Source of the DNA: Marinomonas ostreistagni
Lineage (GTDB): Bacteria > Pseudomonadota > Gammaproteobacteria > Pseudomonadales > Marinomonadaceae
Reading direction: 5' to 3'
Assembly: GCF_016461785.1 (NCBI RefSeq)
Contig: NZ_JAEMUH010000009.1
Span: 1 to 64,000 of the forward strand
Length of the DNA stretch: 64,000 bases
Under the pieces are notes generated by a model. It worked only from the letters and a program-made list of their open reading frames with translations. It was not told where the DNA came from and did no database searches. Made by a program: the position numbers and the translations under genes. Below, one piece after another: positions 17,721 to 27,143 of this stretch (position 1 is its first letter; the number at the start of each line of letters is the position of its first letter).

Positions 17721-18755
17721 TTAGTGCTTAGCACTGTCTTCCAATAATTGTCGCCAATAGCATGCCACATCTAACATACGATTCGCGTAGCCCCATTCGT
17801 TGTCAAACCAACACAGCAGTTTCACTAAGCGACCATCGACCACTTGTGTTTGAGTACCGTCAATGATCACCGAGCGTGGATCATGATTAAAGTCCACCGA
17901 CGCGTGAGCCTCCTGAGTGTAACCTAATAAGCTAGCGTATTTAGAGGATGCTGCCACTTGCAACGCGGTATTCACTTGTTCCGCGGTCACATCATTCTTC
18001 GTACGCACCACCATATCGATCAAAGAGACATTGATGGTTGGAACGCGTACGGCATTCGAGCTGATCTTACCCGCTAGGCTCGGTATCAAACGTGCGATAC
18101 CACGGTCAAGGCCAGTGTTCACTGGTATGATTGAACTCATTGCCGAACGAGTTAAGCGCAAATCTTTGGTATTGTAAGCATCAATGATAGGCTGATCATT
18201 CATCGCCGAATGGATCGTCTGCGTTGCGCCGTGCTCGACACCCGCTAACGCCTCCAGTGTATCTAAAACTGGAATGACACAATTGGTAGTACAAGACGCT
18301 GCGGAGACTATCGTATGCTTAGCGCTGATGTCCGTCGTGTGATTAAACCCATAGACAATCGTGGCATCGACATCTGCCGAAGCAGGCTGGGACAACAGCA
18401 CTCGTGGCACTCCTGCATCGATAAAACGCTGAATCTGCTCACGTTCTGCAAAGACACCCGAGCACTCAAGCACCATATCAACGTTTAAAGCTGACCAATC
18501 TAACTCTTCAGGCGTCGCTGCACTGAAGCATTGAATCTCATCTTCACCAATCATCAGGCTATTGCCTTTAATCGACACAGGCTTAGGAAAGCGGCCATGA
18601 GTGGTATCGTAGCGTGTCAAATAACTGATCGTTTCAATATCCGATAATTCATTGATCGCCACGACATGCATTCGGTCTTGATAACCGTTTTCGTAGATTG
18701 CACGAAGCACTGATCGGCCAATGCGGCCATAGCCATTAATCGCTACTCGCAACAT
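17721..18755 (-). CDS. epd: Erythrose-4-phosphate dehydrogenase (GAPDH family)
   Basis: 344-residue NAD-dependent dehydrogenase of the GAPDH superfamily. The Rossmann fingerprint is INGYGRIGR at the N-terminus and the catalytic cysteine is Cys155 in SAASCTTNC. The segment [16 protein letters not shown] and the end [18 protein letters not shown] match Epd better than glycolytic GapA. Epd makes 4-phosphoerythronate for pyridoxal phosphate synthesis. The tkt-epd-pgk-fba order is the one seen in Pseudomonas. Activity on glyceraldehyde-3-phosphate cannot be excluded from sequence alone. Confidence 0.9.
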   Translation of the reverse strand: MLRVAINGYGRIGRSVLRAIYENGYQDRMHVVAINELSDIETISYLTRYDTTHGRFPKPVSIKGNSLMIGEDEIQCFSAATPEELDWSALNVDMVLECSGVFAEREQIQRFIDAGVPRVLLSQPASADVDATIVYGFNHTTDISAKHTIVSAASCTTNCVIPVLDTLEALAGVEHGATQTIHSAMNDQPIIDAYNTKDLRLTRSAMSSIIPVNTGLDRGIARLIPSLAGKISSNAVRVPTINVSLIDMVVRTKNDVTAEQVNTALQVAASSKYASLLGYTQEAHASVDFNHDPRSVIIDGTQTQVVDGRLVKLLCWFDNEWGYANRMLDVACYWRQLLEDSAKH

Positions 18756-18782
18756 AGTTCTCTTAAATCAAATCAAAGCAAC

Positions 18783-18810
18783 AAAAAAGAGGAGCCAGAA
18801 GCTCCTCTTT
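18783..18810 (-). terminator. Terminator/attenuator between tkt and epd
   Basis: Perfect 10-bp stem AAAGAGGAGC/GCTCCTCTTT (18786-18795, 18801-18810), loop of five, followed on the minus strand by T residues. It should reduce read-through from tkt into epd. Confidence 0.85.
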
Positions 18811-18823
18811 CGTTGTGAAGCCG

Positions 18824-20824
18824 TTAGGCGTTCAGCAGTTTCTCTGCTGTGGCTACTACGTTTTCTACAGTGAAGCCGAAGTGTTTTAGAAGGTCGCCAC
18901 CCGGTGCTGATTCACCGAATGTACGCATACCCACCATTGCACCACCAAAGCCTACGTACTTGTACCAGTAGTCAACGTGCGCTGCTTCAATCGCAACACG
19001 TTTCGTCACACTGCTTGGCAGTACAGATTCTTGGTACGCTGCGTCTTGAGCATCGAAAGCATCTGTAGATGGCATAGACACAACACGAACTTTCGTGCCT
19101 TTTTCTGCCAATGCTTTCGCAGAGTCTAGCGCTAGAGCAACTTCTGAGCCGGTCGCAATCAGGATTAGCTCTGGCGTGCCTTCACAGTCAGACAATACGT
19201 AACCACCTTTCGCGATGTCCGCTACTTGCGCATCAGTACGAGCAAGCGCTGGCAAACCTTGACGGCTGAATACCAAAGACGTTGGACCAGAGCGACGCTG
19301 GATACCTGCTGCCCAAGCTACCGCTGTTTCCGTTGCATCCGCTGGACGCCATACTGACATGTTTGGTGTCATGCGTAGGTTCGCAAGTTGCTCGACAGGT
19401 TGGTGTGTTGGACCGTCTTCGCCTTGACCAATTGAGTCGTGGGTGTAAACGAAGATATTCTGAATGCCCATCAATGCAGACATACGTACTGCGTTACGCG
19501 CGTATTCCATGAACATCATGAAGGTTGCGCCGTAGTTGATGAAACCGCCGTGTAGCGAAACACCGTTCATGATGCCGCTCATACCGAACTCACGTACACC
19601 GTAGAATACGTAGTTACCCGCTGGATCTTCTTGAATGCCTTTTGAGCCAGACCATAGGGTTAGGTTAGAACCTGCCAGGTCAGCCGAGCCACCTAGTAGT
19701 TCAGGCAAAATTGCACCAAACGTACCGATCGCGTTTTGCGACGCTTTACGACTAGCAATGTTTTCGCCTTTTTCTTGGCACTCTTTGATGTAAGCAGCCG
19801 CTTTTTCAGCGAAGTCTGCTGGCAATTCACCTTTGATTACACGGCGTTCGAATTCTGCTGCAAGCTCTGGGTAAGCCGCTTGATACGCTTCGAATTTCGC
19901 TTCCCATTCTGTTTGAGCTGACGCCCCTTTAGATTTCGCATCCCAACCTTCGTAAACATCAGCAGGGATTTCAAATGGTGCTTCTTTCCAACCTAGGAAT
20001 TCACGCGCTGCGGCGATTTCTTCATCACCTAGTGGCGCACCGTGACAGTCGTGGGAACCTGATTTGTTTGGAGAGCCAAAACCGATGATGGTTTTACAAC
20101 AGATCAATGTAGGCTTAGACGTTTCAGCTTGCGCTGCTTCGATGGCTGCCTTGATGGCTTCTGGATCGTGACCATCTACATCAGCAATCACATGCCAGCC
20201 GTAAGACTCAAAACGTTTTGGCGTGTCGTCTGTGAACCAGCCTTCAACATGACCGTCGATTGAGATGCCGTTGTCATCCCAGAATGCGATCAATTTACCT
20301 AGACCTAACGTACCCGCCAGAGAACACGCCTCATGGGAGATACCTTCCATCATACAACCGTCGCCTAGGAAGCAGTATGTGTTGTGATCAACAACGCTGT
20401 GGCCTTCACGGTTAAATTGTGCCGCTAAGGTTTTCTCAGCAATTGCCATACCTACTGCGTTACTGATACCCGCACCTAGAGGACCAGTCGTTGTTTCAAC
20501 GCCATCCGTATAACCATACTCAGGGTGACCAGGAGTTTTTGAGTGCAGTTGACGGAATTGCTTCAGATCTTCAATAGATAGGTTATAGCCTGAAAGGTGA
20601 AGCAAAGAGTAAATCAACATAGAGCCATGGCCGTTCGACAATACGAAACGGTCACGATCGACCCATTTAGCGTCAGTTGGGTTGTGTTTTAGAAAGTCAT
20701 TCCAAAGCACTTCTGCAATGTCAGCCATGCCCATAGGCGCGCCTGGGTGTCCAGATTTTGCTTTTTGAACCGCGTCCATACTAAGTACGCGAATAGCATT
20801 AGCAAGTTGTTTACGAGACGGCAT
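18824..20824 (-). CDS. tkt: Transketolase
   Basis: 666 residues, full length for the family. It is a thiamine-diphosphate enzyme that moves two-carbon units in the pentose phosphate pathway. Visible are the N-terminal [17 protein letters not shown], the ThDP-binding motif GDGCMMEG...[11 protein letters not shown] (about residues 154-195), the substrate-site [16 protein letters not shown] and the C-terminal domain. It starts at the ATG at 20824 with AGGAG upstream. It is divergent from metK across a 363-base intergenic region and is followed by a terminator before epd. Confidence 0.97.
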   Translation of the reverse strand: MPSRKQLANAIRVLSMDAVQKAKSGHPGAPMGMADIAEVLWNDFLKHNPTDAKWVDRDRFVLSNGHGSMLIYSLLHLSGYNLSIEDLKQFRQLHSKTPGHPEYGYTDGVETTTGPLGAGISNAVGMAIAEKTLAAQFNREGHSVVDHNTYCFLGDGCMMEGISHEACSLAGTLGLGKLIAFWDDNGISIDGHVEGWFTDDTPKRFESYGWHVIADVDGHDPEAIKAAIEAAQAETSKPTLICCKTIIGFGSPNKSGSHDCHGAPLGDEEIAAAREFLGWKEAPFEIPADVYEGWDAKSKGASAQTEWEAKFEAYQAAYPELAAEFERRVIKGELPADFAEKAAAYIKECQEKGENIASRKASQNAIGTFGAILPELLGGSADLAGSNLTLWSGSKGIQEDPAGNYVFYGVREFGMSGIMNGVSLHGGFINYGATFMMFMEYARNAVRMSALMGIQNIFVYTHDSIGQGEDGPTHQPVEQLANLRMTPNMSVWRPADATETAVAWAAGIQRRSGPTSLVFSRQGLPALARTDAQVADIAKGGYVLSDCEGTPELILIATGSEVALALDSAKALAEKGTKVRVVSMPSTDAFDAQDAAYQESVLPSSVTKRVAIEAAHVDYWYKYVGFGGAMVGMRTFGESAPGGDLLKHFGFTVENVVATAEKLLNA

Positions 20825-21053
20825 TGATTATCCACTCCTGGTTAATGTACGAAATGTCGTTTCATTCTCCATGCTAACCCCAGTTCTTGCAACGGCCTCG
20901 GGTAATGCATGCCCAATAAATGAGCAAAGAGAATGAAATTGCACAAAGATGGCAAAGATCATAGCAAAAAAGCTGCACTAACACCCTACCTTAAACGCTT
21001 AATTGCTTGAATTTTAGTCGCCATTGGTTCATTATCCGCATCACAGCGTCGAT
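20825..21053. promoter_or_regulatory. Divergent tkt/metK intergenic region
   Basis: The tkt half shows no promoter I would defend. Toward metK there is a hairpin AGCGTC/GACGCT (21045-21050, 21069-21074) that competes with TCCGCA/TGCGGA (21035-21040, 21065-21070). A weak second promoter candidate (TTGCTT near 21003, CATTAT near 21030) would place these hairpins in the metK transcript. Confidence 0.4.
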
Positions 21054-21081
21054 TTGTTTCGGCTTGCGGACGCTATATAAA
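21054..21081 (+). promoter_or_regulatory. Candidate sigma-70 promoter of metK
   Basis: TTGTTT (21054-21059) and TATAAA (21076-21081) are 16 bases apart. A start near 21088 would give a leader of about 100 nt beginning just inside the antiterminator arm described next. Confidence 0.45.
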
Positions 21082-21085
21082 ATCA

Positions 21086-21142
21086 GCTAAACAGAAGCAA
21101 GGCAGCCTGTTTAGCAAATCTTTCAGCTAAGCGGGTTTTTTT
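21086..21142 (+). promoter_or_regulatory. metK leader attenuator with mutually exclusive stems
   Basis: The segment 21107-21115 (CTGTTTAGC) can pair perfectly with the upstream GCTAAACAG (21086-21094), or, extended by one base, with the downstream GCTAAGCGGG (21126-21135; ten pairs, two G-U). The second stem is followed by seven T (21136-21142), an intrinsic terminator. The two stems share one arm, which is the classic antiterminator/terminator layout. The signal sensed is unknown; I do not recognise a known SAM or SAH aptamer. Confidence 0.65.
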
Positions 21143-21187
21143 ATGCCTGTTTGGCGCTCTAGAATCTACATTTATAGAGGCACAAAC

Positions 21188-22351
21188 ATGTCAGAATATT
21201 CTTTATTTACTTCAGAATCGGTTTCTGAAGGCCATCCAGACAAAATCGCAGACCAAGTATCTGATGCCATCCTTGATGCCATCTTAAAAGAAGACTCAGA
21301 AGCACGTGTTGCGTGTGAGACACTCGTGAAGACGGGCATGGTATTGGTCGCTGGTGAAGTCCGTACCAATGCCTGGGTTGATATCGAGGACATCGCTCGC
21401 GGCGTGATTCGTGAAATCGGTTACAATAGCTCAGACATGGGCTTTGACTGGGAATCCTGTGCTGTACTCAATGCCATCGGTAAGCAGTCTGTTGATATCG
21501 CGGTAGGTGTTGATGAAGCGGATGCAAAAGAACAAGGCGCCGGTGACCAAGGCCTAATGTTTGGTTTTGCTACCAACGAAACCGATGTCCTAATGCCTGC
21601 ACCGATCACTTACTCACACCGTTTGGTACAGCGCCAAGCAGAAGTTCGTAAAAACGGTACACTAGACTTCCTTCGTCCAGATGCGAAAAGCCAAGTGACA
21701 TTCCGCTACGACGAAAATGGTAAGCCATGTGCTATCGATGCTGTGGTACTTTCCACTCAGCACAGCGCAGCGATCAAGCAGGCAGATCTTCGCGAAGCGG
21801 TAATGGAAGAGATCATCAAGCCGGTTCTGCCTGAAGAGTGGTTGTCTAAAGACACTAAGTACTTCATCAACCCAACTGGCCAATTCATCATTGGTGGCCC
21901 AGTAGGTGATTGTGGTCTAACTGGCCGTAAAATCATCGTAGATACCTACGGTGGTATGGCGCGTCACGGCGGTGGTGCTTTCTCTGGTAAAGATCCATCA
22001 AAAGTTGACCGTTCTGCAGCCTATGCAGGTCGTTACGTAGCGAAAAACATCGTTGCTGCAGGTCTTGCCGACAAGTGTGAGATCCAAGTGTCTTATGCCA
22101 TTGGTGTCGCTGAACCAACTTCTATTAGTATCAACACATTTGGTACAGGTAAAGTAAGTGACGAGCTAATCTCTCAACTAGTACGTGAACACTTCGAGCT
22201 TCGTCCAGCAGGTCTAATCAAGATGCTTGATCTTAAGCGCCCAATTTACTTACCAACTGCCGCATACGGCCACTTTGGTCGTGAAGGTGAGAACTTTACT
22301 TGGGAACGCACAGATAAAGCCGACGCACTTCGTAAAGCTGCTGGTTTATAA
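21188..22351 (+). CDS. metK: S-adenosylmethionine synthetase
   Basis: 387 residues (E. coli MetK is 384). It makes S-adenosylmethionine from methionine and ATP. Signatures are [18 protein letters not shown] near the N-terminus with the catalytic histidine, the family hexapeptide in [12 protein letters not shown] (about residues 118-129), and the phosphate-binding [19 protein letters not shown]. The start is the ATG at 21188 with GAGG upstream; an ATG at 21143 lies right after the attenuator T-run and would add 15 unconserved residues. Expression is probably controlled by the leader described at 21086-21142. Confidence 0.97.
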   Translation: MSEYSLFTSESVSEGHPDKIADQVSDAILDAILKEDSEARVACETLVKTGMVLVAGEVRTNAWVDIEDIARGVIREIGYNSSDMGFDWESCAVLNAIGKQSVDIAVGVDEADAKEQGAGDQGLMFGFATNETDVLMPAPITYSHRLVQRQAEVRKNGTLDFLRPDAKSQVTFRYDENGKPCAIDAVVLSTQHSAAIKQADLREAVMEEIIKPVLPEEWLSKDTKYFINPTGQFIIGGPVGDCGLTGRKIIVDTYGGMARHGGGAFSGKDPSKVDRSAAYAGRYVAKNIVAAGLADKCEIQVSYAIGVAEPTSISINTFGTGKVSDELISQLVREHFELRPAGLIKMLDLKRPIYLPTAAYGHFGREGENFTWERTDKADALRKAAGL

Positions 22352-22370
22352 TCTCTCGGATTTCCGTTAT

Positions 22371-22399
22371 AAAAGCCCTCTCAACAGAGGGCTTTTTTA
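22371..22399 (+). terminator. Intrinsic terminator after metK
   Basis: An 11-bp stem AAAAGCCCTCT/AGAGGGCTTTT with a four-base loop is followed by T residues. It ends only a few bases before the rsmE start, and its 3' arm holds the only purine-rich ribosome-site candidate for rsmE. Confidence 0.9.
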
Positions 22400-22402
22400 T
22401 TT

Positions 22403-23134
22403 ATGCGCATTCCACGTATCTACGTCGATCTACCACTTGCTGAACACTCCACAATTGAGCTTCCCGACGGTGCTTTCCAACACTGCTGTAAGGTGCTCCG
22501 CCTTAAAGAAAACCACCCTATTACTTTGTTTAACGGCAAAGGCGGGCAGTTCAAAGCCGAATTAGTTAATGTCCAAAAACGCTCGGCTCAAGTCGAAGTG
22601 GGCACCTTTGAAGAGTTAACAAACGAGTCGCCTCTTAAAGTAACGATTGGACAATCGATTTCTCGAGGTGAGCGTATGGATTATGCCGTGCAGAAAGCCG
22701 TCGAAGCAGGTGTTTATAAAATACAGCCATTGTTTAGCGAACGTTGCGAAGTGCGGTTAAACGATGCCCGTTTAGAGAAGCGCGTTCAACATTGGCAACA
22801 AGTTGCCATCAGCGCAGCGGAACAATCTGGTCGCGGCATTGTGCCCGAAGTCTGCTTCCCCATCGAACTAGAGAAGTGGGTACCAGATTGTAATGATATG
22901 TTAAAACTAACATTACATCATCATAGCCCTCGTCCGCTATCGGATTTTGCAGAACCGACCAATAAACAAATAGCCTTATTAATTGGACCAGAGGGCGGTT
23001 TATCTGAGACAGAGGTTGCTTTAGCTAAACAATATGGCTTTTCGGCGATCGCACTAGGGCCTCGAGTTTTACGTACAGAGACCGCCCCTATTGTGGCGTT
23101 AACCGCATTAAACATACGCTGGGGCGATATTTAG
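22403..23134 (+). CDS. rsmE: 16S rRNA (uracil1498-N3)-methyltransferase
   Basis: 243 residues, the E. coli RsmE length, with the typical start MRIPRIY. It methylates U1498 of 16S rRNA in assembled 30S subunits. An N-terminal PUA-like domain is followed by a SPOUT fold whose SAM-binding knot is visible in LLIGPEGGLSETEV (about residues 193-206) and LGPRVLRTETAPIVAL. The ATG at 22403 comes directly after the metK terminator and has no free Shine-Dalgarno sequence; the AGAGGG in the terminator arm is the only candidate. Confidence 0.95.
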   Translation: MRIPRIYVDLPLAEHSTIELPDGAFQHCCKVLRLKENHPITLFNGKGGQFKAELVNVQKRSAQVEVGTFEELTNESPLKVTIGQSISRGERMDYAVQKAVEAGVYKIQPLFSERCEVRLNDARLEKRVQHWQQVAISAAEQSGRGIVPEVCFPIELEKWVPDCNDMLKLTLHHHSPRPLSDFAEPTNKQIALLIGPEGGLSETEVALAKQYGFSAIALGPRVLRTETAPIVALTALNIRWGDI

Positions 23135-23221
23135 CGTTTACATTTTGTTACATTTTAATGTCCTATGTAACGTGAAGACCTTATTAAGCCACTAGCCCGT
23201 TTTCTAAACTATATTTTAGAA

Positions 23222-23249
23222 TTGTGTAAAAAATCAGCTAGCATATATT
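23222..23249 (+). promoter_or_regulatory. Candidate promoter of tolC
   Basis: TTGTGT (23222-23227) and TATATT (23244-23249) are separated by 16 bases, 40 bases before the tolC start. The whole rsmE-tolC gap is strongly AT-rich. Confidence 0.45.
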
Positions 23250-23288
23250 TCTTACTCTTTATTTTACTACTTACATCAGGTGGAGCTC

Positions 23289-25004
23289 ATGTTTCGACAA
23301 AAATTCTTGGCAAGTAGCATTGTGTTGGCTACGTCACTATGCGCCCTTCCAGCCATGGGCATCACCCTTGAAGAAGCCACATATCGAGCGGTTGAAAGCA
23401 ACCCAAGCATTAGACAAGCCATCGCCTTGTACCAAGAAAGCCTAGAGAATACTGAAGTCTCTCGTCGAAACGGTTACTACCCATCTGTAGACCTTAATGC
23501 TGGGATTGGACACGAAACCACTTACGACTATCAGGGCAGTGGCGAAGATGTTTCTTTGACAAGAAGAGAGTTAGCGCTCACTTTGACTCAACCCATTTTT
23601 AGTGGTTTTAGCACTTCAAATGACGTAAAGCGCTTGAAAGCTGAAGCTGAAGCCAATCGCTGGAATGCGTTAATACAAGTTGAAAACAAAGCCTTAGAAG
23701 TTGCTCAAGCTTATACTGACGTTTTGCGTAATCGTGAACTTTATGAGTTAGCACAATCCAACTTAGAAACTCACAATCGTATTTATCAGCAAATCCGAAC
23801 GGCCAGTGAGTCTGGTGTTGGTCGTCAATCTGATTTCAGCCAAATCACTGCACGACTAGCTAAAGCGGAAGCGAACCGCTTATCTGCAATTGACAACTTA
23901 AGAGCAGCTGAAGCAAATTACGTCAACGTTGTAGGTGAAATGCCCCCAGCAGAGCTGATCTATCCTGAACCAGATCGCTCCATGTTACCTAAGAGTTTAC
24001 AAAGCGCCATAGATCAAGCTATTAAGAATAATCCTGCAATTGATTCAGCTCAATGGGATGTAACGGCTACAGAACACGTGGTAAGTGGCGCAAAATCTAG
24101 TTTTTACCCAGAGCTTAACTTTGTTGTAGAACGAACATTTGATAACAATATTGATGGCGCGGAAGGTAGCGATGAAGACCTTACAGCCATGCTTCGTTTA
24201 AGCTATAACCTATTCAGTGGTGGTGCAGATAAGCGAGCACAAGAAGCCGCGACGCAGCAGAACATCCAAGCATCAGAGATCAAACGAAACACAGTTCGTG
24301 AGACAGAACTGACTGCACGCCTAGCATGGGCGGCATATGAAGCGTCACTAGGTTCAAAAAGCTACTTGCAACAATATGTTACTGCAACAAAAGAGTCTCA
24401 GCTTGCTTACGCACAACAATTTAATTTAGGCCGCCGTACATTGCTTGATGTACTTGATAGTGAGAATGAGCTTTTTGAGGCTCGTCAAGACTACGTTAAT
24501 GCAGACTACGATGAGCTATATGCTGAGTTTAGATTGTTCAATAGCAAAGGGGACCTAATGCGTGCTCTTCGCATATACCAACCAGAAGAGCTTGGATTTG
24601 AGCAAGAGGTCATTCCTAGAGAAAGAACAGCAGCAATGGCCACGGAAATCACAGCCCCGATTGCCTCTCCTGCAGTGACTTCTCCTGCTGCAGCACCTTA
24701 CACGCCAGTCGAAACGGTCAGTGACTCTGCAACAGCAGGCACGCAGAATGTTGCTCCTAGAACTAGTTACCAAGTACCCGAAACAACTGCAGTACAACCA
24801 GCTACTACAGTCGTAACGCCTAGCTACCAAGCACCTGCAACAACAGCAGTACAGCCAGTAACGCCAGTTGCTACAACGAGTTATCAAGCCCCAACCACAT
24901 CAACAACACCAAGCTACAATAGCAACTTTCCAGAAGGAAGTACGAGCGTTAGCGAAGATGGTGTCATATTCATTGATGCAACAGACAGCGCCAATGGTTG
25001 GTAA
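23289..25004 (+). CDS. tolC: TolC-family outer-membrane efflux protein with a repetitive C-terminal tail
   Basis: 571 residues, longer than E. coli TolC (493). A signal peptide ends near MG-ITLEEA (residue 24). The body shows the duplicated outer-membrane-factor pattern (ITLEEATYRAVESNPSIRQA; AIDQAIKNNPAIDSAQWDV; LFSGG; RRTLLDVLDSENELFEARQDY). It is the exit duct for type I secretion and RND/ABC efflux pumps. The core ends near residue 430. The last 140 residues are Thr/Pro/Ala/Val-rich, with two full copies of a 19-residue repeat beginning SYQ(V/A)P and two partial ones. The start is the ATG at 23289 after GGTGGAG, not the GTG three codons earlier. It is monocistronic. Confidence 0.93.
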   Translation: MFRQKFLASSIVLATSLCALPAMGITLEEATYRAVESNPSIRQAIALYQESLENTEVSRRNGYYPSVDLNAGIGHETTYDYQGSGEDVSLTRRELALTLTQPIFSGFSTSNDVKRLKAEAEANRWNALIQVENKALEVAQAYTDVLRNRELYELAQSNLETHNRIYQQIRTASESGVGRQSDFSQITARLAKAEANRLSAIDNLRAAEANYVNVVGEMPPAELIYPEPDRSMLPKSLQSAIDQAIKNNPAIDSAQWDVTATEHVVSGAKSSFYPELNFVVERTFDNNIDGAEGSDEDLTAMLRLSYNLFSGGADKRAQEAATQQNIQASEIKRNTVRETELTARLAWAAYEASLGSKSYLQQYVTATKESQLAYAQQFNLGRRTLLDVLDSENELFEARQDYVNADYDELYAEFRLFNSKGDLMRALRIYQPEELGFEQEVIPRERTAAMATEITAPIASPAVTSPAAAPYTPVETVSDSATAGTQNVAPRTSYQVPETTAVQPATTVVTPSYQAPATTAVQPVTPVATTSYQAPTTSTTPSYNSNFPEGSTSVSEDGVIFIDATDSANGW

Positions 25005-25017
25005 GCTTTCACCGTTC

Positions 25018-25045
25018 GAGCACAGCCATTAGGCTGTGCTCTTTC
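25018..25045 (+). terminator. Intrinsic terminator of tolC
   Basis: Perfect 10-bp stem GAGCACAGCC/GGCTGTGCTC (25018-25027, 25032-25041) with a four-base loop, then TTTCC. Confidence 0.88.
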
Positions 25046-25166
25046 CTTTGTCCGATATTTTCTCACTCGATACTTATCTTTCCTGCTTTTAGTCCTTATA
25101 CTCTTGCTTATATACCTTTCCATAGGCTCCTTTCATGCCTATTAGCCGAAACAGGAAACGAATTTT

Positions 25167-26120
25167 ATGACCATAAAACTCGGCATTGTGATGGATCCAA
25201 TCCATACGATTAACTATAAAAAAGACACTTCGCTCGCTATGCTTTGGGCCGCTGCTGATAAAGGCTGGTCAATCTATTACATGGAAGCGAAAGACCTATA
25301 TCTTCAAAATGGCAAAGCACACGCTTTTACTCAGCTTCTAGACGTCTACAAAGACCCCGATCACTTTTATGATTTGGGTGCTGAGCAATGTATCGCACTG
25401 GGAGACCTTGACGTGATTCTAATGCGTAAAGACCCACCATTTGATATTCCGTTTATGCACGCTACCATGATTCTTGATCAAGCGCAGCGTGATGGCGCAA
25501 TGGTGGTGAATAACCCTAAGGCTTTACTTGAGTGCAACGAGAAGTTGTTCGCTACTCAGTTTCCGCAATGCTGCCCAGAAGTATTGGTGACACGTCGCTC
25601 GGACTTACTAAAAGCGTTCCATAAAGAACATAAAGACGTTATTTTCAAACCGCTTGATGGAATGGGTGGTAGCTCTATCTTCCGCGTCAAAGAAGATGAT
25701 AGTAACGTCAGCGTTATCATCGAAACGCTGACCAATATGGGTGCAGAGCAAATCATGGCGCAAAAATACATTCCTGAAATCAAGGATGGCGATAAGCGAA
25801 TTTTGATTGTCGATGGTGAACCGATCCCTTACGGCTTATCGCGTATACCTGCATCAGGAGAAACTCGCGGCAACCTTGCGGCAGGCGGACGAGGCGAAGG
25901 CCGTCCACTAACAGAGCGCGAACGATGGATCTGTGATCAAGTCATCCCTACGTTAAAAGAGAAGGACTTAATGTTTGTCGGGTTGGATGTGATCGGTGAC
26001 TATCTAACTGAAATCAACGTCACTAGTCCAACCTGTGTACGCCAATTGGATGAGCAGTTTGGTTTAAACATCGGCATGACATTATTAGATGCCATTGAGG
26101 CTCGCTTAACGGCACACTAA
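25167..26120 (+). CDS. gshB: Glutathione synthetase
   Basis: 317 residues (E. coli GshB is 316). It joins gamma-glutamylcysteine and glycine using ATP. The start MTIKLGIVMDPI matches the family, and the ATP-grasp core includes DVIFKPLDGMGGSSIFRV (about residues 155-172) and the metal-binding ITEINVTSPTCVRQLD-like end. The ATG has AGGAAACG upstream. The next gene follows after seven bases and is probably co-transcribed, an arrangement also found in Pseudomonas. Confidence 0.96.
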   Translation: MTIKLGIVMDPIHTINYKKDTSLAMLWAAADKGWSIYYMEAKDLYLQNGKAHAFTQLLDVYKDPDHFYDLGAEQCIALGDLDVILMRKDPPFDIPFMHATMILDQAQRDGAMVVNNPKALLECNEKLFATQFPQCCPEVLVTRRSDLLKAFHKEHKDVIFKPLDGMGGSSIFRVKEDDSNVSVIIETLTNMGAEQIMAQKYIPEIKDGDKRILIVDGEPIPYGLSRIPASGETRGNLAAGGRGEGRPLTERERWICDQVIPTLKEKDLMFVGLDVIGDYLTEINVTSPTCVRQLDEQFGLNIGMTLLDAIEARLTAH

Positions 26121-26127
26121 TTCCTTT

Positions 26128-26991
26128 ATGCGTACAGCCGATCGTTTCTCCATAACCTTGTTTATTGCCATCAGTTTACACCTGCTGGCGATAACATTGG
26201 TTAATTTTGACTTCTCTCTAGGACAATCTGCATCGAGAAAAGCACTCGAAGTAACTTTAGTTCAGCATAAGTCAGAAGCCCCCAGAGAGGCAGACTTCAT
26301 CGCACAAGTGAACCAACAGGCCAGCGGCACAGAGTTACGCAAGCAAAAGTTAACCACAACGGAGACGGCTCAGTTCCGCGCTGATACCGTACAAGATATA
26401 ACGCCACCCGTTCAGCCTGAGCTAGCCTCAGCTGAGCCGGTAAACGATCCAGATTTAATAGCAAGCCAGAATCAAAACGATGTCTTTCAAGTTTTAAAAG
26501 AACCTGAACAGCAAAATAAAACGCTGGAAGAACAGTTCATTGGAAAGACTCAAGTACCTAGTCGTTTATCCAGCGATATTGCTACCCTTGAAGCACTTTT
26601 AGATCAACAACGTCAGGAATACGCCAAACGTCCTCGCATTCGTCGCCTGACTTCAGTGTCAGCCAAGTCAGCCATCGATGCAAAATACCTAGATGACTGG
26701 CGCCGCCGAATCGAACGCATAGGTAATATTCACTACCCTTCAGAGGCGAAGCAAAAACATCTCTATGGGCAACTAAGGCTCGCAGTATCGATCTTACCCA
26801 ATGGCTATGTGGACAATATTGAGATTCTGCACTCATCTGGTGTCCGTGTGTTAGACGATGCTGCAATGCGCATTGTCCGTTTAGCAGAGCCTTTCGACAC
26901 CTTCCCGACGGAGCTGAAAAAAGAAGTGGATCAATTAGAGATCATTCGTACTTGGCAATTTATGCCTGGGGATCGTTTGCGTAGCCAGTAG
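26128..26991 (+). CDS. TonB-family energy transducer (TonB3-like)
   Basis: 287 residues. A single N-terminal membrane helix (about 9-27), a charged/Gln-rich periplasmic linker without a Pro-Lys/Pro-Glu array, and a C-terminal TonB domain (about 195-285) containing YPSEAKQKHLYGQLRLAVSILPNGYVDNIEI and the WQF end. TonB proteins transmit proton-motive force to outer-membrane receptors. The gene next to gshB in Pseudomonas aeruginosa (tonB3) is linked to twitching motility, so a pilus role is possible here, by gene order only. Confidence 0.82.
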   Translation: MRTADRFSITLFIAISLHLLAITLVNFDFSLGQSASRKALEVTLVQHKSEAPREADFIAQVNQQASGTELRKQKLTTTETAQFRADTVQDITPPVQPELASAEPVNDPDLIASQNQNDVFQVLKEPEQQNKTLEEQFIGKTQVPSRLSSDIATLEALLDQQRQEYAKRPRIRRLTSVSAKSAIDAKYLDDWRRRIERIGNIHYPSEAKQKHLYGQLRLAVSILPNGYVDNIEILHSSGVRVLDDAAMRIVRLAEPFDTFPTELKKEVDQLEIIRTWQFMPGDRLRSQ

Positions 26992-27090
26992 CCTTTAAAC
27001 TAGCTTTACCACTTTATACTCTCTAAAACTAAGCTGTTCTCAGAGCTTTAGATGGGGTCAGCACTTGTAGATACACTTAAGTCACATACA

Positions 27091-27118
27091 AAAAAAGCCC
27101 TCACAAAGGAGGGCTTCT
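27091..27118 (-). terminator. Intrinsic terminator of rpoH
   Basis: Stem AAGCCCTC/GAGGGCTT (27095-27102, 27109-27116), followed on the minus strand by six T. Its plus-strand T-run is weaker, so it may also partly serve the TonB-family gene. Confidence 0.85.
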
Positions 27119-27143
27119 TCAGTATCTGTAGACACGGTGACGA

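Noticed and set aside
20870-20930. Possible SAH or SAM aptamer far upstream of metK
   Set aside because: Short resemblances (GCAACGG, CCTCGGG) are not arranged as in the known aptamers, and the segment is over 250 bases from metK.
24555-24887. Cys-rich 110-codon antisense frame over the tolC tail
   Set aside because: It is the reverse complement of the low-complexity repeat codons, which explains both its length and its odd cysteine content.
24763-24930. CRISPR-like repetition
   Set aside because: The repeats are in frame, imperfect and encode the TolC tail.
27001-27090. Small gene after the TonB-family gene
   Set aside because: No open frame with a ribosome site; only the rpoH terminator follows.
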